A stretch of 64,000 nucleotides of DNA from Nucisporomicrobium flavum. GTDB lineage: Bacteria; Actinomycetota; Actinomycetes; Mycobacteriales; Micromonosporaceae. The DNA is taken from positions 124,001 to 188,000 of the forward strand of contig NZ_JADMLH010000004.1 of assembly GCF_016464385.1 (NCBI RefSeq), written 5' to 3'. Shown in pieces: positions 1 through 9,621 of this stretch. Position 1 is the stretch's first letter, and the number at the start of each line of letters is the position of its first letter. A program made the position numbers and the translations under genes. The notes under the pieces were generated by a model that was not told the DNA's origin, did no database searches, and was given only the letters and a program-made list of their open reading frames with translations.

Positions 1-1259
1 TGACCGCCTCCCAGGCCGGTCACAACTACACCGCGAAGTGGTGGACCCAGAACGAGAGCCCGTCGACCCACAGCGGTCAGTGGGACGTCTGGGCCGACAA
101 CGGCGCCTGCGGTGGAACGACGCCGCCGACCTCCCCTCCGACGACGCCTCCCACGACCCCGCCGACCACTCCGCCCACCACTCCGCCCACCACGCCTCCC
201 ACGACCCCGCCCACCCAGCCTCCGGTGGGTGGGCTGCCCAAGCACGCGCTGATCGGCTACCTGCACGCGAGCTTCGCCAACGGCTCCGGCTACCTGCGGA
301 TGGCCGACGTACCGGCCGACTGGGACATCATCAACCTGGCCTTCGGTGAGCCCACGTCGGCGACCTCCGGCGACATCCGCTTCATGCTCTGCCCCGCCAC
401 CGAATGCCCCGGCGTGGAGAGCGAGGCCGACTTCATCAACGCCATCAAGGCGAAGCGCGCGGCCGGCAAGAAGGTGCTGCTCTCCATCGGCGGCGCCAAC
501 GGTCAGGTGCAGCTCACCACCACGGCCGCCCGCGACAAGTTCGTCAGCTCGGTCAGCGCGATCATCGACAGGTACGGCCTCGACGGCGTCGACGTCGACT
601 TCGAGGGCCACTCGCTGTCGCTCAACACCGGCGACACCGACTTCAAGAACCCGACCACCCCGGTGATCGTCAACCTCATCGCGGCGCTCAGGTCGCTGAA
701 GGCCCGGTACGGCGCCGGCTTCGTCCTGACCATGGCGCCGGAGACGTTCTTCGTACAGCTCGGCTACCAGTACTACGGATCCGGGCCGTGGGGTGGGCAG
801 GACCCGCGCGCGGGCTCGTACCTGCCGGTCATCTACGCCATGCGCAACGACCTGACCGTGCTGCACGTCCAGGACTACAACAGCGGCTCGATCATGGGCC
901 TCGACAACCAGTACCACAGCATGGGCGGCGCCGATTTCCACATCGCCATGACCGACATGCTGCTCGCCGGCTTCCCGGTCGCGGGCAACACGGCGAACAT
1001 GTTCCCCGCGCTGCGTGAAGACCAGATCGCCTTCGGCGCGCCGTCGTCGGTGAGTGCCGGCAACGGGTACGTGGCCCCGGCCGGCGTGCAGCAGGCGGTC
1101 ACCTGCCTGGTCAAGGGCAGCAACTGCGGCGGGTACACCGTCCGCAGCGGCACCAACCCGAATTTCCGCGGGCTGATGACCTGGTCGATCAACTGGGACA
1201 AGTTCTACTCGTGGGAGTTCAAGAACGCGCACGAGCCGTTCCTCAACGGCCTCGGCTGA
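1..1259 (+). CDS. Secreted chitinase, CBM5/12-type module plus GH18 domain (5' end outside window)
   Basis: The reading frame is open from base 3 and ends in TGA at 1257-1259; signal peptide and start lie left of the window. The visible protein begins inside a CBM5/12-like chitin-binding module (AKWWTQNESP, SGQWDVWADNG), followed by a Thr-Pro-Pro linker of about 30 residues and a GH18 TIM barrel. The GH18 catalytic motif DxxDxDxE is intact as DGVDVDFE (582-605), with Glu as the acid that cleaves beta-1,4-GlcNAc bonds. The C-terminal MTWSINWD is also typical of GH18. The chitin-binding part is almost identical in DNA to those of the chitinases at 19984 and 21256. The family call is secure; substrate range is inferred. 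Confidence 0.93.
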   Translation, partial: TASQAGHNYTAKWWTQNESPSTHSGQWDVWADNGACGGTTPPTSPPTTPPTTPPTTPPTTPPTTPPTTPPTQPPVGGLPKHALIGYLHASFANGSGYLRMADVPADWDIINLAFGEPTSATSGDIRFMLCPATECPGVESEADFINAIKAKRAAGKKVLLSIGGANGQVQLTTTAARDKFVSSVSAIIDRYGLDGVDVDFEGHSLSLNTGDTDFKNPTTPVIVNLIAALRSLKARYGAGFVLTMAPETFFVQLGYQYYGSGPWGGQDPRAGSYLPVIYAMRNDLTVLHVQDYNSGSIMGLDNQYHSMGGADFHIAMTDMLLAGFPVAGNTANMFPALREDQIAFGAPSSVSAGNGYVAPAGVQQAVTCLVKGSNCGGYTVRSGTNPNFRGLMTWSINWDKFYSWEFKNAHEPFLNGLG

Positions 1260-1384
1260 TCCTCTGGCAACCGGCGCCGCCCGCCCGGGCGGCGCCGGTT
1301 GCCGCATTCCGTCGCCGGGCGCAAGATCATTGCAGCGCTGTGGACAACGGGTCCGGGGCCCGGCGGACGTGGAACGATGAGGTC

Positions 1385-2236
1385 ATGGTGGAGAGTCCGG
1401 TCGCGTTCGTGCTCGGCGGGGGAGGCGTGCTCGGCGCCGTCCAGGTCGGCATGCTGCGCGCACTCTTCCGCGCGGGCTACCGTCCCGACGTCGTCGTCGG
1501 CACGTCGATCGGCGCCGTCAACGGCGCCCTGGTCGCGGCCGACCCCACCGAGGCCGTCACCGACCGGCTGGTCCGGCTGTGGTCGTCCCCCGAGGCCGCC
1601 GAGGTGTACGGCGACTCCATCGCCCGCCAGGTCCGCCGGTTCGCGGCCCGCACCCACCTGCACTCGCCGCTCCCGCTGCGCCGCCTGCTCACCGCCGAGC
1701 TGGGCGAGCAGTCGAGCTTCGCCGACCTGAAGATCCCGTTCCGCTGCTGCGCCGCGAGCATCGAGCGCGCCGCCGAGCACTGGTTCGACACCGGTCCGCT
1801 TGTCGAAGCGGTGCTCGCGTCCGCGTCGGTGCCCGGGCTGCTGCCGCCGATGGAGATCGCCGGGGAGCACTTCGTCGACGGCGGCATCGTCAACTCGATC
1901 CCCATCGGCGAGGCCGTCCGGGTGGGCGCGAAACGGATCTTCGTGCTCCAGGTGGGGCGCATCGAGCGGCCGCTGGCCGTACCGCGCCGGCCGTGGGAGG
2001 TGGCGCAGGTGGCGTTCGAGATCGCCCGGCGGCACCGCTTCGCCCGGGAGCTTGCGTCGCTGCCCGACGATGTCCAGGTGCACGTTCTTCCGACCGGCGG
2101 TGGCGAGAACCGCGACGACCAGCCCTGGGCATACCGGGACATGGCCGCCGCCGGGCGCCGCATCAGCCGGGCCTACACCGCGTCCCGCCGCTACCTGCAG
2201 TCTCTCGTTCCGCCGGCGCCGGACGACGGCGCCTGA
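1385..2236 (+). CDS. Patatin-like phospholipase (RssA type)
   Basis: The 283-residue protein has the patatin-family elements in order: the glycine-rich oxyanion loop GGGGVLGA near residues 11-18, the nucleophile elbow GTSIG with Ser-41, and the DGG motif (DGGIVNSIP) carrying the second member of the Ser-Asp dyad. It should be a cytoplasmic or membrane-associated acyl hydrolase acting on lipids. I chose the ATG at 1385 because it places the oxyanion loop close to the N terminus, as in RssA-like proteins; a longer open frame from 1211 is arginine- and proline-rich and not family-like. Its stop overlaps the start of the acyltransferase at 2236, so the two are probably co-translated for lipid remodelling (inference). 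Confidence 0.88.
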   Translation: MVESPVAFVLGGGGVLGAVQVGMLRALFRAGYRPDVVVGTSIGAVNGALVAADPTEAVTDRLVRLWSSPEAAEVYGDSIARQVRRFAARTHLHSPLPLRRLLTAELGEQSSFADLKIPFRCCAASIERAAEHWFDTGPLVEAVLASASVPGLLPPMEIAGEHFVDGGIVNSIPIGEAVRVGAKRIFVLQVGRIERPLAVPRRPWEVAQVAFEIARRHRFARELASLPDDVQVHVLPTGGGENRDDQPWAYRDMAAAGRRISRAYTASRRYLQSLVPPAPDDGA

Positions 2237-3297
2237 TGCTTCCGCCGCCCTGGGTCCGTCGGCTGGTCATCGCGCCGGCCGTGGTCGTGCTGGCGCTCGT
2301 GCTGCTCACGACGCTTCCGGTCTGGCTGCTCGTGGCGCTTGCCGCGTCGCCCCTGGTCCCGGGCCACCTGCGGGTGCCGCGCCTGGTGTTCCTGGCGATC
2401 GTGTACATCGTCTGGGACGCCGCCGCCCTCGTCTGCCTCGCCGCGCTGTGGGTCGCCTCCGGGTTCGGGTGGAAGATCCGCAGCCCCGCGTTCCAGCGCG
2501 CCCACTACGTGCTCACCGGGCGCTTCCTCGCCGCCCTGTTCTGGGTGGCGGAGTGGTCGCTGCACCTGAGCCTGGACGTCGTCGGGACCGACCCGGACAC
2601 CGGCATGCCCGGCCGCCCCGAGATCGTCGTCAGCCGGCACGCCGGCCCCGGCGACTCGTTCGTGCTGATCCACTCGCTGGTCAACTGGTTCGACCGGGAG
2701 CCGCGCATCGTGCTCAAGGCGACCCTGCAGTGGGACCCGGCCGTCGACATCCTGCTCAACCGCCTGCCCAACCGGTTCATCACGCCGGGCCGCCCCGGGG
2801 TGCCCGACCTGGAGAAACACGTCGGCGCGCTGGCGAGCGGCCTCGACGACAACGACGCGTTCGTCATCTTCCCCGAAGGTGGCAACTTCACCCCGCACCG
2901 CCGGCTGCGGGCGATCGCACGGCTGCGGGCCAGAGGGCTCGAGGAGATGGCCGTACGGGCGGAAGGCCTGCGCAACGTCCTCCCGCCGAAACCGGGCGGG
3001 CTGCTCTCCGCGATCGACGCCGCCCCGGACTCCGGGGTCATCTTCGTGGCCCACACCGGCCTCGACAAGCTCGTCACCGTCGCGGACATCTGGCGCGAGC
3101 TGCCGATGGACAAGCAGCTGATCATGCGCTTCTGGAGCGTCCCGCCGGAGGAGGTCCCGGCCGGCGAGGAGGAACGCATCCGCTGGCTGTACGACTGGTG
3201 GGCCCGCATCGACGCCTGGATCGAGGAGAACCGGCCCCAGCCCCGCCCGCTCGGCACCGACTGGTCGGCGCGGCGCACGTCCGTACGCTCCGGCTGA
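2236..3297 (+). CDS. Membrane 1-acyl-sn-glycerol-3-phosphate acyltransferase family protein (PlsC-like)
   Basis: The 353-residue protein starts with two or three hydrophobic helices (residues about 8-80) and then shows the PlsC motifs: HAGPGD fits the catalytic HX4D box and FPEGGNFTP fits the EGT/EGG substrate-binding box. The family transfers an acyl chain to lysophosphatidate or related acceptors at the membrane. The ATG shares one base with the patatin stop (TGATG), implying a two-gene operon in which a lipid hydrolase and a lipid acyltransferase are made together. The long helical N terminus and the tail past 300 residues exceed the roughly 240 residues of core PlsC, so the acceptor may differ from lysophosphatidate. 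Confidence 0.85.
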   Translation: MLPPPWVRRLVIAPAVVVLALVLLTTLPVWLLVALAASPLVPGHLRVPRLVFLAIVYIVWDAAALVCLAALWVASGFGWKIRSPAFQRAHYVLTGRFLAALFWVAEWSLHLSLDVVGTDPDTGMPGRPEIVVSRHAGPGDSFVLIHSLVNWFDREPRIVLKATLQWDPAVDILLNRLPNRFITPGRPGVPDLEKHVGALASGLDDNDAFVIFPEGGNFTPHRRLRAIARLRARGLEEMAVRAEGLRNVLPPKPGGLLSAIDAAPDSGVIFVAHTGLDKLVTVADIWRELPMDKQLIMRFWSVPPEEVPAGEEERIRWLYDWWARIDAWIEENRPQPRPLGTDWSARRTSVRSG

Positions 3298-3502
3298 ACC
3301 GCAGCCGGCTGCGACCGCCGTGCCGGGTGTGGCGCTTCCACCGCCGTCGGCGGACCGCACGGCGCCGGTCGCGCGTGCCGGGGCAGGCCGGCTTTCGCCC
3401 TGAGGAGAATCGCTGGGCGTGGCGCTCGTTACCGGGGAAGGTAGGAGAGTCCGATGCCGGGTGGGTGCTCACCGCGTCCGGCAGGTGCGAGAGGGTGGGT
3501 CC

Positions 3503-4111
3503 ATGAGTGTTGACGATGTGGTGATGCGGTCGGGTGGCGCATCCTTTGACGACCAGGTCTTCGAGCGGCTGCTCCGGGAGCGCATCATCTTCCTCGGCAG
3601 CGAGGTCAACGACGAGGTGACCAACCGCATCTGCGCGCAGATGCTGCTGCTGGCCTCGGCCGACAGCGAGAAGGACATCGCCCTGTACATCAACTCGCCC
3701 GGTGGTTCCATCAGCGCCGGCCTGGCCGTGTACGACACGATGCAGTACATCAAGAACGACGTGGCCACGATCGCCATGGGCATGGCCGCCTCGATGGGGC
3801 AGTTCCTGCTCTGCGCGGGCACCCGGGGCAAGCGTTACGCCCTGCCGCACGCGCGGGTGATGATGCACCAGCTCTCCGGCGGCATCGGCGGCACCGCGGC
3901 CGACATCGCCATCCAGGCCGAGAGCATGTTGCACATCAAGAAGACGATGAACGAGCGGATCGCCTTCCACACCGGGCACACCCCGGAGGAGATCGAGGCC
4001 GACTCGGACCGCGACCGCTGGTTCACGGCGCAGGAGGCCAAGGACTACGGCATCGTCGACCACGTGATCTCCAAGGCGGCCGACGTCTCGGCGACGTCCG
4101 CGCTGGTCTGA
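3503..4111 (+). CDS. clpP: ATP-dependent Clp protease proteolytic subunit
   Basis: The 202-residue protein is a full-length ClpP serine protease subunit. The catalytic triad is visible: Ser-97 in MAASMGQF, His-122 in RVMMHQ and Asp-171 in DRDRW, and the YINSPGG oxyanion segment is intact. It assembles into tetradecameric barrels fed by ClpX or ClpC. The start chosen is the ATG at 3503, behind a weak GAGGGTGGG ribosome site. Neither a second clpP nor clpX follows, so this is an orphan paralogue rather than the usual actinobacterial clpP1-clpP2-clpX block; it could be a conditionally expressed subunit. A strong terminator follows. Confidence 0.93.
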   Translation: MSVDDVVMRSGGASFDDQVFERLLRERIIFLGSEVNDEVTNRICAQMLLLASADSEKDIALYINSPGGSISAGLAVYDTMQYIKNDVATIAMGMAASMGQFLLCAGTRGKRYALPHARVMMHQLSGGIGGTAADIAIQAESMLHIKKTMNERIAFHTGHTPEEIEADSDRDRWFTAQEAKDYGIVDHVISKAADVSATSALV

Positions 4112-4123
4112 CCCACCTTCACG

Positions 4124-4154
4124 AACGGGCGTACGGGCCTTCCGTACGCCCGTT
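4124..4154 (+). terminator. Terminator hairpin after clpP
   Basis: A perfect 13-bp inverted repeat: left arm AACGGGCGTACGG at 4124-4136, five-base loop, right arm at 4142-4154 followed by TTGTGTT. It sits 12 bases after the clpP stop and separates clpP from the next gene. Confidence 0.85.
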
Positions 4155-4220
4155 TGTGTTCGCCGGCGGCCATCGGGGTATAGCGATGTCATCCCCGAAG
4201 GTTCGAAGGAGGTGGCTGAC

Positions 4221-5081
4221 GTGAGACTCCCGTCTTTCTCCCGGCAGTCCGACACCACCGCGGAGACCGCGGACAGAGCGCCCGTTTCCACCCGTACCGA
4301 CGCCTCCCCGCAGGCCGGAGCGGTCCAGGCCGACCGCGCCGCCACGACGTCGGACCGAGCCGCGGACCTCGCGGCCTCCGACCGTGCCGCGGCCAATCGC
4401 GCCGCAGCCGACCGTGCTGCTGCTTCGGACCGTGCCCCGGCCGATCGTGCCGCTGCCTCGGACCGTGCTGTGGCGTCGGACCGTGCTGCGGCTTCCCGCG
4501 CCGGCGAGCGCGAGGTCCGGCAGGACGCCGTCCACGCCGACGCGCGGCGGGCTGAGGAGCCGCGGGCCGGCGAGCACCGCACCGGCCACCTGCGGTCCGA
4601 CGACCGCGCCGCCCCCATGGCGAAGGTCGACGACCGGGACCCGGACCGCACCGAGCGTTTCGACACGGTGCCCGCCGACCGCACCCCGGCCGGACGGGGC
4701 AGCGCGAGCGTTGCGGCGAGCCGTGAGGCCGACCGTACGCCCGTACCCGCCGGACCCAAGCCCCGCGCGAGCCTGCTCGCCACGCTCGGCCTGATCACCG
4801 GTGTGGCCGGCGCCCTGCTGGTGCTCTCCGGGCCGCTGATGGGCTACGGCATCGGCGTGGCCGCGCTGTCGCTGATCCTGTCCGTCGCGGGCCTGCGCGC
4901 CACCAAGAAGCGTCACGTGGCCGGCAAGACCGACGCGCTGATCGGCCTCGTGCTGGCGCTCGCGGCGATCGTCGTGGGCGTGCTGGCGCTGACCGGCTCG
5001 CTCTCCTGGCTGGGCACCGACATGCAGCCCGTCACCAGCGTCCGAGAGTGGCTTGACGCACAGTTTATCGACCGCTTCTGA
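4221..5081 (+). CDS. Membrane protein with long Ala-Asp-Arg repeat N-terminal tail
   Basis: I do not recognise a named family. The 286-residue protein has about 180 disordered residues built on repeated DRAA, DRAAAS and NRAAA units, then a hydrophobic C-terminal third with three predicted membrane segments (ATLGLITGVAGALLVLSG, GIGVAALSLILSVAGL and ALIGLVLALAAIVVGVLAL) separated by a basic RATKKRH loop. The GTG at 4221 is preferred because AAGGAGGT lies 7 bases upstream (4206-4213); the GTG at 4212 lies inside that ribosome site. The C-terminal pattern resembles DUF4190-type small membrane domains. Function unknown. Confidence 0.75.
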   Translation: MRLPSFSRQSDTTAETADRAPVSTRTDASPQAGAVQADRAATTSDRAADLAASDRAAANRAAADRAAASDRAPADRAAASDRAVASDRAAASRAGEREVRQDAVHADARRAEEPRAGEHRTGHLRSDDRAAPMAKVDDRDPDRTERFDTVPADRTPAGRGSASVAASREADRTPVPAGPKPRASLLATLGLITGVAGALLVLSGPLMGYGIGVAALSLILSVAGLRATKKRHVAGKTDALIGLVLALAAIVVGVLALTGSLSWLGTDMQPVTSVREWLDAQFIDRF

Positions 5082-5642
5082 CGGGTACCTGACATTCACC
5101 GGAGGCGATGCGCTGACGGTGACCCCCTCGGAACCGGGACGGCCATGAGCCTTCCCGCCCCGGAAACATCCGGCGGTGCGCCGGAAAGCGCGGTCGAGAC
5201 CGATCGGCGATAACCGTCGACAGACTCGGATGGAGCCGCATTCGTTGTGCGGGGGCGGCGGTTCGCCGCCCCCGACGCACGTCCGAACCTGGTCCCCGCC
5301 TCATCCGCGGCGTTACCGCGGCCTCGCTGTCGCCCGACACGTGGCCCCGGCCCGCGGCCCGCGCCTAGCCCGCCACCCGCGGCCCGGCCCGGCCCGGCTT
5401 GCCGCCCGCTGCCTGCCGCCCGGCCCGCCGCCCGCGGACCGCGCCCGGTACCTGTCCCGCGGCCCGCCGGCCCCGAGATCTCCGGCCGCCGCTCGCAGCC
5501 CGCCGGCCCGCCTCCCCACCCGCCCCGCCGGAAACCTCGAGCAACGAATCGTCGCGCCGAGCGCGGATCACGCAACGAATCGACGCCGTGCGCAACACTG
5601 TTCCGGGGCGTACGCAGGCACTTCCCGCATAGCGTTTCCGTC
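5082..5642. other. 561-nt non-coding gap upstream of ddaH
   Basis: The stretch from about 5330 to 5530 is extremely C/G-rich, with repeated CCCGCGGCCCG-like runs and no reading frame of natural composition on either strand. Near its right end lie two direct repeats listed separately as a candidate operator. I see no RNA gene here. Confidence 0.6.
5541..5582 (+). promoter_or_regulatory. Candidate operator: paired GCAACGAATCG repeats
   Basis: GCAACGAATCG occurs at 5541-5551 and again at 5572-5582, 31 bp apart (about three helical turns), with a partial GCAAC at 5592 a further 20 bp on. The first copy contains the odd-centre palindrome ACGAaTCGT. The position, 60-100 bases before the ddaH start, suits a regulator such as an Lrp/AsnC or ArgR-type protein. 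The regulator's identity is not shown by the sequence. Confidence 0.45.
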
Positions 5643-6442
5643 ATGACGACCGCCGCCCCGCGCCGCTACCTGATGTGCCGGCCGACCCATTTCGCCGTCA
5701 CGTACCGGATCAATCCGTGGATGGACCCGACGGCGCCGTACGACAATGCCCTGGCCGTCAGCCAGTGGGAGACCCTGCGCCGGACGTTCCTCGGCCTCGG
5801 CCACACCGTCGAGCTGATCGAGCCGCTGCCCGGCCTGCCCGACATGGTCTTCGCCGCGAACGGCGCGACCGTGGTCGACGGCAAGGTGCTCGCCGTGCAG
5901 TTCCGGGACGCCGAGCGCGCCGATGAGGCGCCCGCGTACAAGGCGTGGTTCGAGAATGCCGGCTTCCCGGTCTTCGATTCGAAGCACACGAACGAGGGCG
6001 AGGGCGACATCCTGCTCGCCGGTGACGTGCTGCTCGCCGGTACGGGTTTCCGCACCGCCCACGCCGCGCACGCCCAGACGCAGGAGGTGTTCGGCCGCCC
6101 GGTGATCAGCCTGCAGCTGGTGGACCCGGCGTACTACCACCTGGACACCGCGCTGTGCGTGCTCGACGAGCGGAACATCGCGTACCTGCCGTCGGCGTTC
6201 TCGCCCGGCTCGCAGGAGGTGCTCCGCCGCCTGTTCCCGGACGCCGTCCTCGCCACGCCGGCCGACGCCGAGGTCCTGGGCCTCAACGCGGTCAGCGACG
6301 GCCGTACCGTTGTCCTGCCGGTGCAGGCCACCGAGCTGACGGCGGCCCTGCAGGCCGCCGGTTACGAAACTGTCGGGGTCGACGTGAGCGAGCTGCGCAA
6401 GGCCGGCGGCGGCCCGAAGTGCTGCACCCTGGAGGTTCGCTC

Positions 6443-6446
<4 letters not shown>
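5643..6446 (+). CDS. ddaH: Dimethylarginine dimethylaminohydrolase / arginine deiminase-like amidinotransferase-fold enzyme
   Basis: The 267-residue protein has the pentein-fold guanidine-modifying signatures: N-terminal MCRPTHF, the substrate-binding NGATVVDG segment, catalytic His in YHLDTALCVLD, and the nucleophilic Cys near the C terminus in GGGPKCCTLE. Family members hydrolyse methylated arginine to citrulline plus methylamine; related ones act on arginine. Its length is normal for bacterial DDAH. It overlaps rocD by 4 nt (GTGA), so citrulline/ornithine-type products probably feed ornithine aminotransferase. Direct repeats upstream suggest regulation. True arginine deiminase activity cannot be excluded from sequence alone. 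Confidence 0.85.
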
Positions 6447-7651
<1,205 letters not shown>

Positions 7652-7657
7652 CCGGCC

Positions 7658-7683
7658 CCCGGCCGTCCTGCGCGACGGCCGGG
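7658..7683 (+). terminator. Terminator hairpin after rocD
   Basis: Inverted repeat CCCGGCCGTC (7658-7667) and GACGGCCGGG (7674-7683) with a 6-base loop, 6 bases after the rocD stop. There is no long U tract, as is common in high-GC actinomycetes. Confidence 0.7.
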
Positions 7684-7798
7684 TCTCATCGCACCCATCG
7701 GGCGTTCCGTAGGGGCCCGGCCGTCTTGCTCAGAGGCGGCCGGTACGGTCGCCGCCCGGCCGTCCGCCGCCTCCGCCAGGGCGGCGGCGGCCGCGGTT

Positions 7799-8944
7799 CT
7801 ACCGCTCGAACTTGCGGATCGCCATGGTCGGCGCCTCGGCCATCACCGAGTGCGGCTGGCTGACCCCGCCGGACGCCCACAGCTTGGCGCGGCCCACGTG
7901 CACGTTCGCGTACAGCTCGACCATGTCGTCCGGGCCCAGCGTGCGGATCTCGTCGCGGTTCAGCGTGACCCGCTGGTCGTCGTCGAACGAGCCGTTCGGG
8001 CGGATGCCGGTGCCGTTGGTGCTCACGTCCTGCGCGCTCAGCTCGCCGCTGTGCAGGGCGAACCGGACGTGCCCGCGGCTGATCCACTTGCGGGCGTCGT
8101 CGGTGAGCCACTGCCCGAGCATGACGCCACCGTCGCCCTCCGGCGCCCGGCCCACCACGACCGGCTTCTCCGTGGAGACCACGAACCGCTGGCGGATGAT
8201 GCCGTCGATGCGTACGGAAAGAACCTCGACGGCCGGGCGCGGACCCGCGTCGCGCAACCGGGTGCCGTGGCGCGGGCAGGTCGGCACACCGGCCCGCAGG
8301 GCGGGCGGCGGCTGCGAGACCGGGCTGGTCGTCTTCCGCATGTCGGCGAACGGGCTGTCCGGATCGCCACCCGAACCGTACGCGGTGCAGTTCTCCGGGC
8401 AGCCCCAGACGCGGGACAGCAGCTTCTGCCCGAGCGGCGAAGGCTCGGCCACGGCCGGCACCTCCCCGCGCCCGACCCGCGCGACCAGCACCGGACCGCC
8501 CGCGCCCGGTACGGCGGCGAGCAGGCGGCCGGGATCCTCCACCCACGGGCGGCGGTCACGGAAGCGCTCGGCCCGCGTACGCGTGAGCACCGGCAGGCCC
8601 AGCAGCTCCGCCACCTCGAGCACCCGGTCGTCCAGCTGCGGCACCACCTCGACCACGCCGTCGTCGGCCCAGCGGCGGACGACCATGCGCTCGTTGGAGG
8701 TGAGGTCGGCGTCGGAGAGCAGACCGCGCGGGACCACGGCGTACACCGGGACGTTCTCCTCGGCCACGTGCCGGCCGAGCGCGTCGATGACCAGGCCCAG
8801 CCGCAGCATGCTGGCGGGGCGCCCGCCGTCGAGGTCGGCGTACCGGACGATCTCGGAAAGATCGACGACCGCGCGGGCGAGAGCGGGGTCGGTGGTGAGA
8901 CGGGCCTCGATGGCGTCGAGGACCTTGCTGACCTCGAATCTCAC
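7799..8944 (-). CDS. PIN/NYN-like nuclease domain fused to an FHA phosphothreonine-binding domain
   Basis: The 381-residue protein has two parts. Residues about 22-135 resemble a Zc3h12a/NYN-type PIN ribonuclease fold: acidic Asp-28 in VVDLSE, strand VPVYAVVP, then the pair Asp-105/Asp-106 in DDRVLEVAELLGLPVLTR and FRDRRPW. A middle segment carries CxxxC (C182, C186) and a later CPRHG. Residues about 262-340 form an FHA domain (VVGRAP, ISRGHVRF, DVSTNGTGI), which binds phosphothreonine made by Ser/Thr kinases. It is transcribed alone on the minus strand. The FHA call is strong; the nuclease call is pattern recognition and could instead be a non-catalytic PIN-like domain. Confidence 0.72.
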   Translation of the reverse strand: MRFEVSKVLDAIEARLTTDPALARAVVDLSEIVRYADLDGGRPASMLRLGLVIDALGRHVAEENVPVYAVVPRGLLSDADLTSNERMVVRRWADDGVVEVVPQLDDRVLEVAELLGLPVLTRTRAERFRDRRPWVEDPGRLLAAVPGAGGPVLVARVGRGEVPAVAEPSPLGQKLLSRVWGCPENCTAYGSGGDPDSPFADMRKTTSPVSQPPPALRAGVPTCPRHGTRLRDAGPRPAVEVLSVRIDGIIRQRFVVSTEKPVVVGRAPEGDGGVMLGQWLTDDARKWISRGHVRFALHSGELSAQDVSTNGTGIRPNGSFDDDQRVTLNRDEIRTLGPDDMVELYANVHVGRAKLWASGGVSQPHSVMAEAPTMAIRKFER

Positions 8945-9214
8945 GTGACCTCCCGGTTCGTGGGCGTGCGCATGCCTTGGCCATCATGCCGTCTGCCGCC
9001 CGGCAGCGGCGAATCAGGGGCGCGGACAGTGTTGTGATCTACGCCGTTTCGCCGCGGGTGGGGGATTCGCGTGCCCCATGAGGGTGGTGCCGGCCGCTGC
9101 TTGACCGCGGCGGGGCGTGGCTGATCCGCTGGCGGGCGCGGCGGGTCCGTTGGTGGGCGCTGCTTGGCCGCGGTGGGCGTGGTTGGTCCGCTGCCGGCTG
9201 TGGCGGTGGGGGAC

Positions 9215-9508
9215 TCAGGACGCGTCGGCGACGATGCGGTCGATGCGGTTGGCCAGGGCGATGTCGCGGGTCGTCACGCCGCCCGCCGAGTGGGTGCTGC
9301 AGCGGAACGTCAGCGTGCGCCAGCGGATGTCGATGTCCGGGTGGTGGTCCATCTGCTCGGCGACCTCGGCCACCCGGTCCACGACGGCTATCGCGACCGG
9401 GAAACTGCGCAGGCCCACCGTACGCACGATGGCGTCCGGCCCGCCCTCCCAGCCGTCCAGCACGGCCACGGCGCTGCGTACCGATTCCGCGTCCAGCAGG
9501 TCAGCCAT
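9215..9508 (-). CDS. phhB: 4a-hydroxytetrahydrobiopterin dehydratase (pterin carbinolamine dehydratase)
   Basis: The 97-residue protein is the usual size for the family and has the core EQMDHHPDIDIRWRTLTFRCSTHSAGGVT, matching the [EDKH]-x3-H-[HN]-P active-site motif and the conserved TH-x-x-GG(L/V)T segment. It recycles pterin 4a-carbinolamine to quinonoid dihydropterin and may double as a small dimeric partner protein. It lies alone on the minus strand, and no aromatic amino acid hydroxylase is seen in this window. Confidence 0.9.
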   Translation of the reverse strand: MADLLDAESVRSAVAVLDGWEGGPDAIVRTVGLRSFPVAIAVVDRVAEVAEQMDHHPDIDIRWRTLTFRCSTHSAGGVTTRDIALANRIDRIVADAS

Positions 9509-9621
9509 GAGCCGAGCTTAGTGCCCGGCCGCAGCCCCCCGGCGGTCAGCCGGGGGCGGAAAATGTCGCACGCCTTCGCTACGGTGTGCCCCGACAAGAG
9601 CTCCGACGGGGAGGAAACGCA

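Noticed and set aside
1..1259. Truncated chitinase as a pseudogene
   Set aside because: The frame is open to the window edge and all GH18 motifs are intact; it is simply cut by the window.
5247..5642. N-terminal extension of ddaH
   Set aside because: The in-frame extension is Pro/Arg-rich and non-natural; the family starts at the ATG at 5643.
8945..9214. Imperfect GGCGTGG/TCCGCTGG repeats in the FHA gene leader
   Set aside because: Short and degenerate in very GC-rich DNA; not distinguishable from composition.
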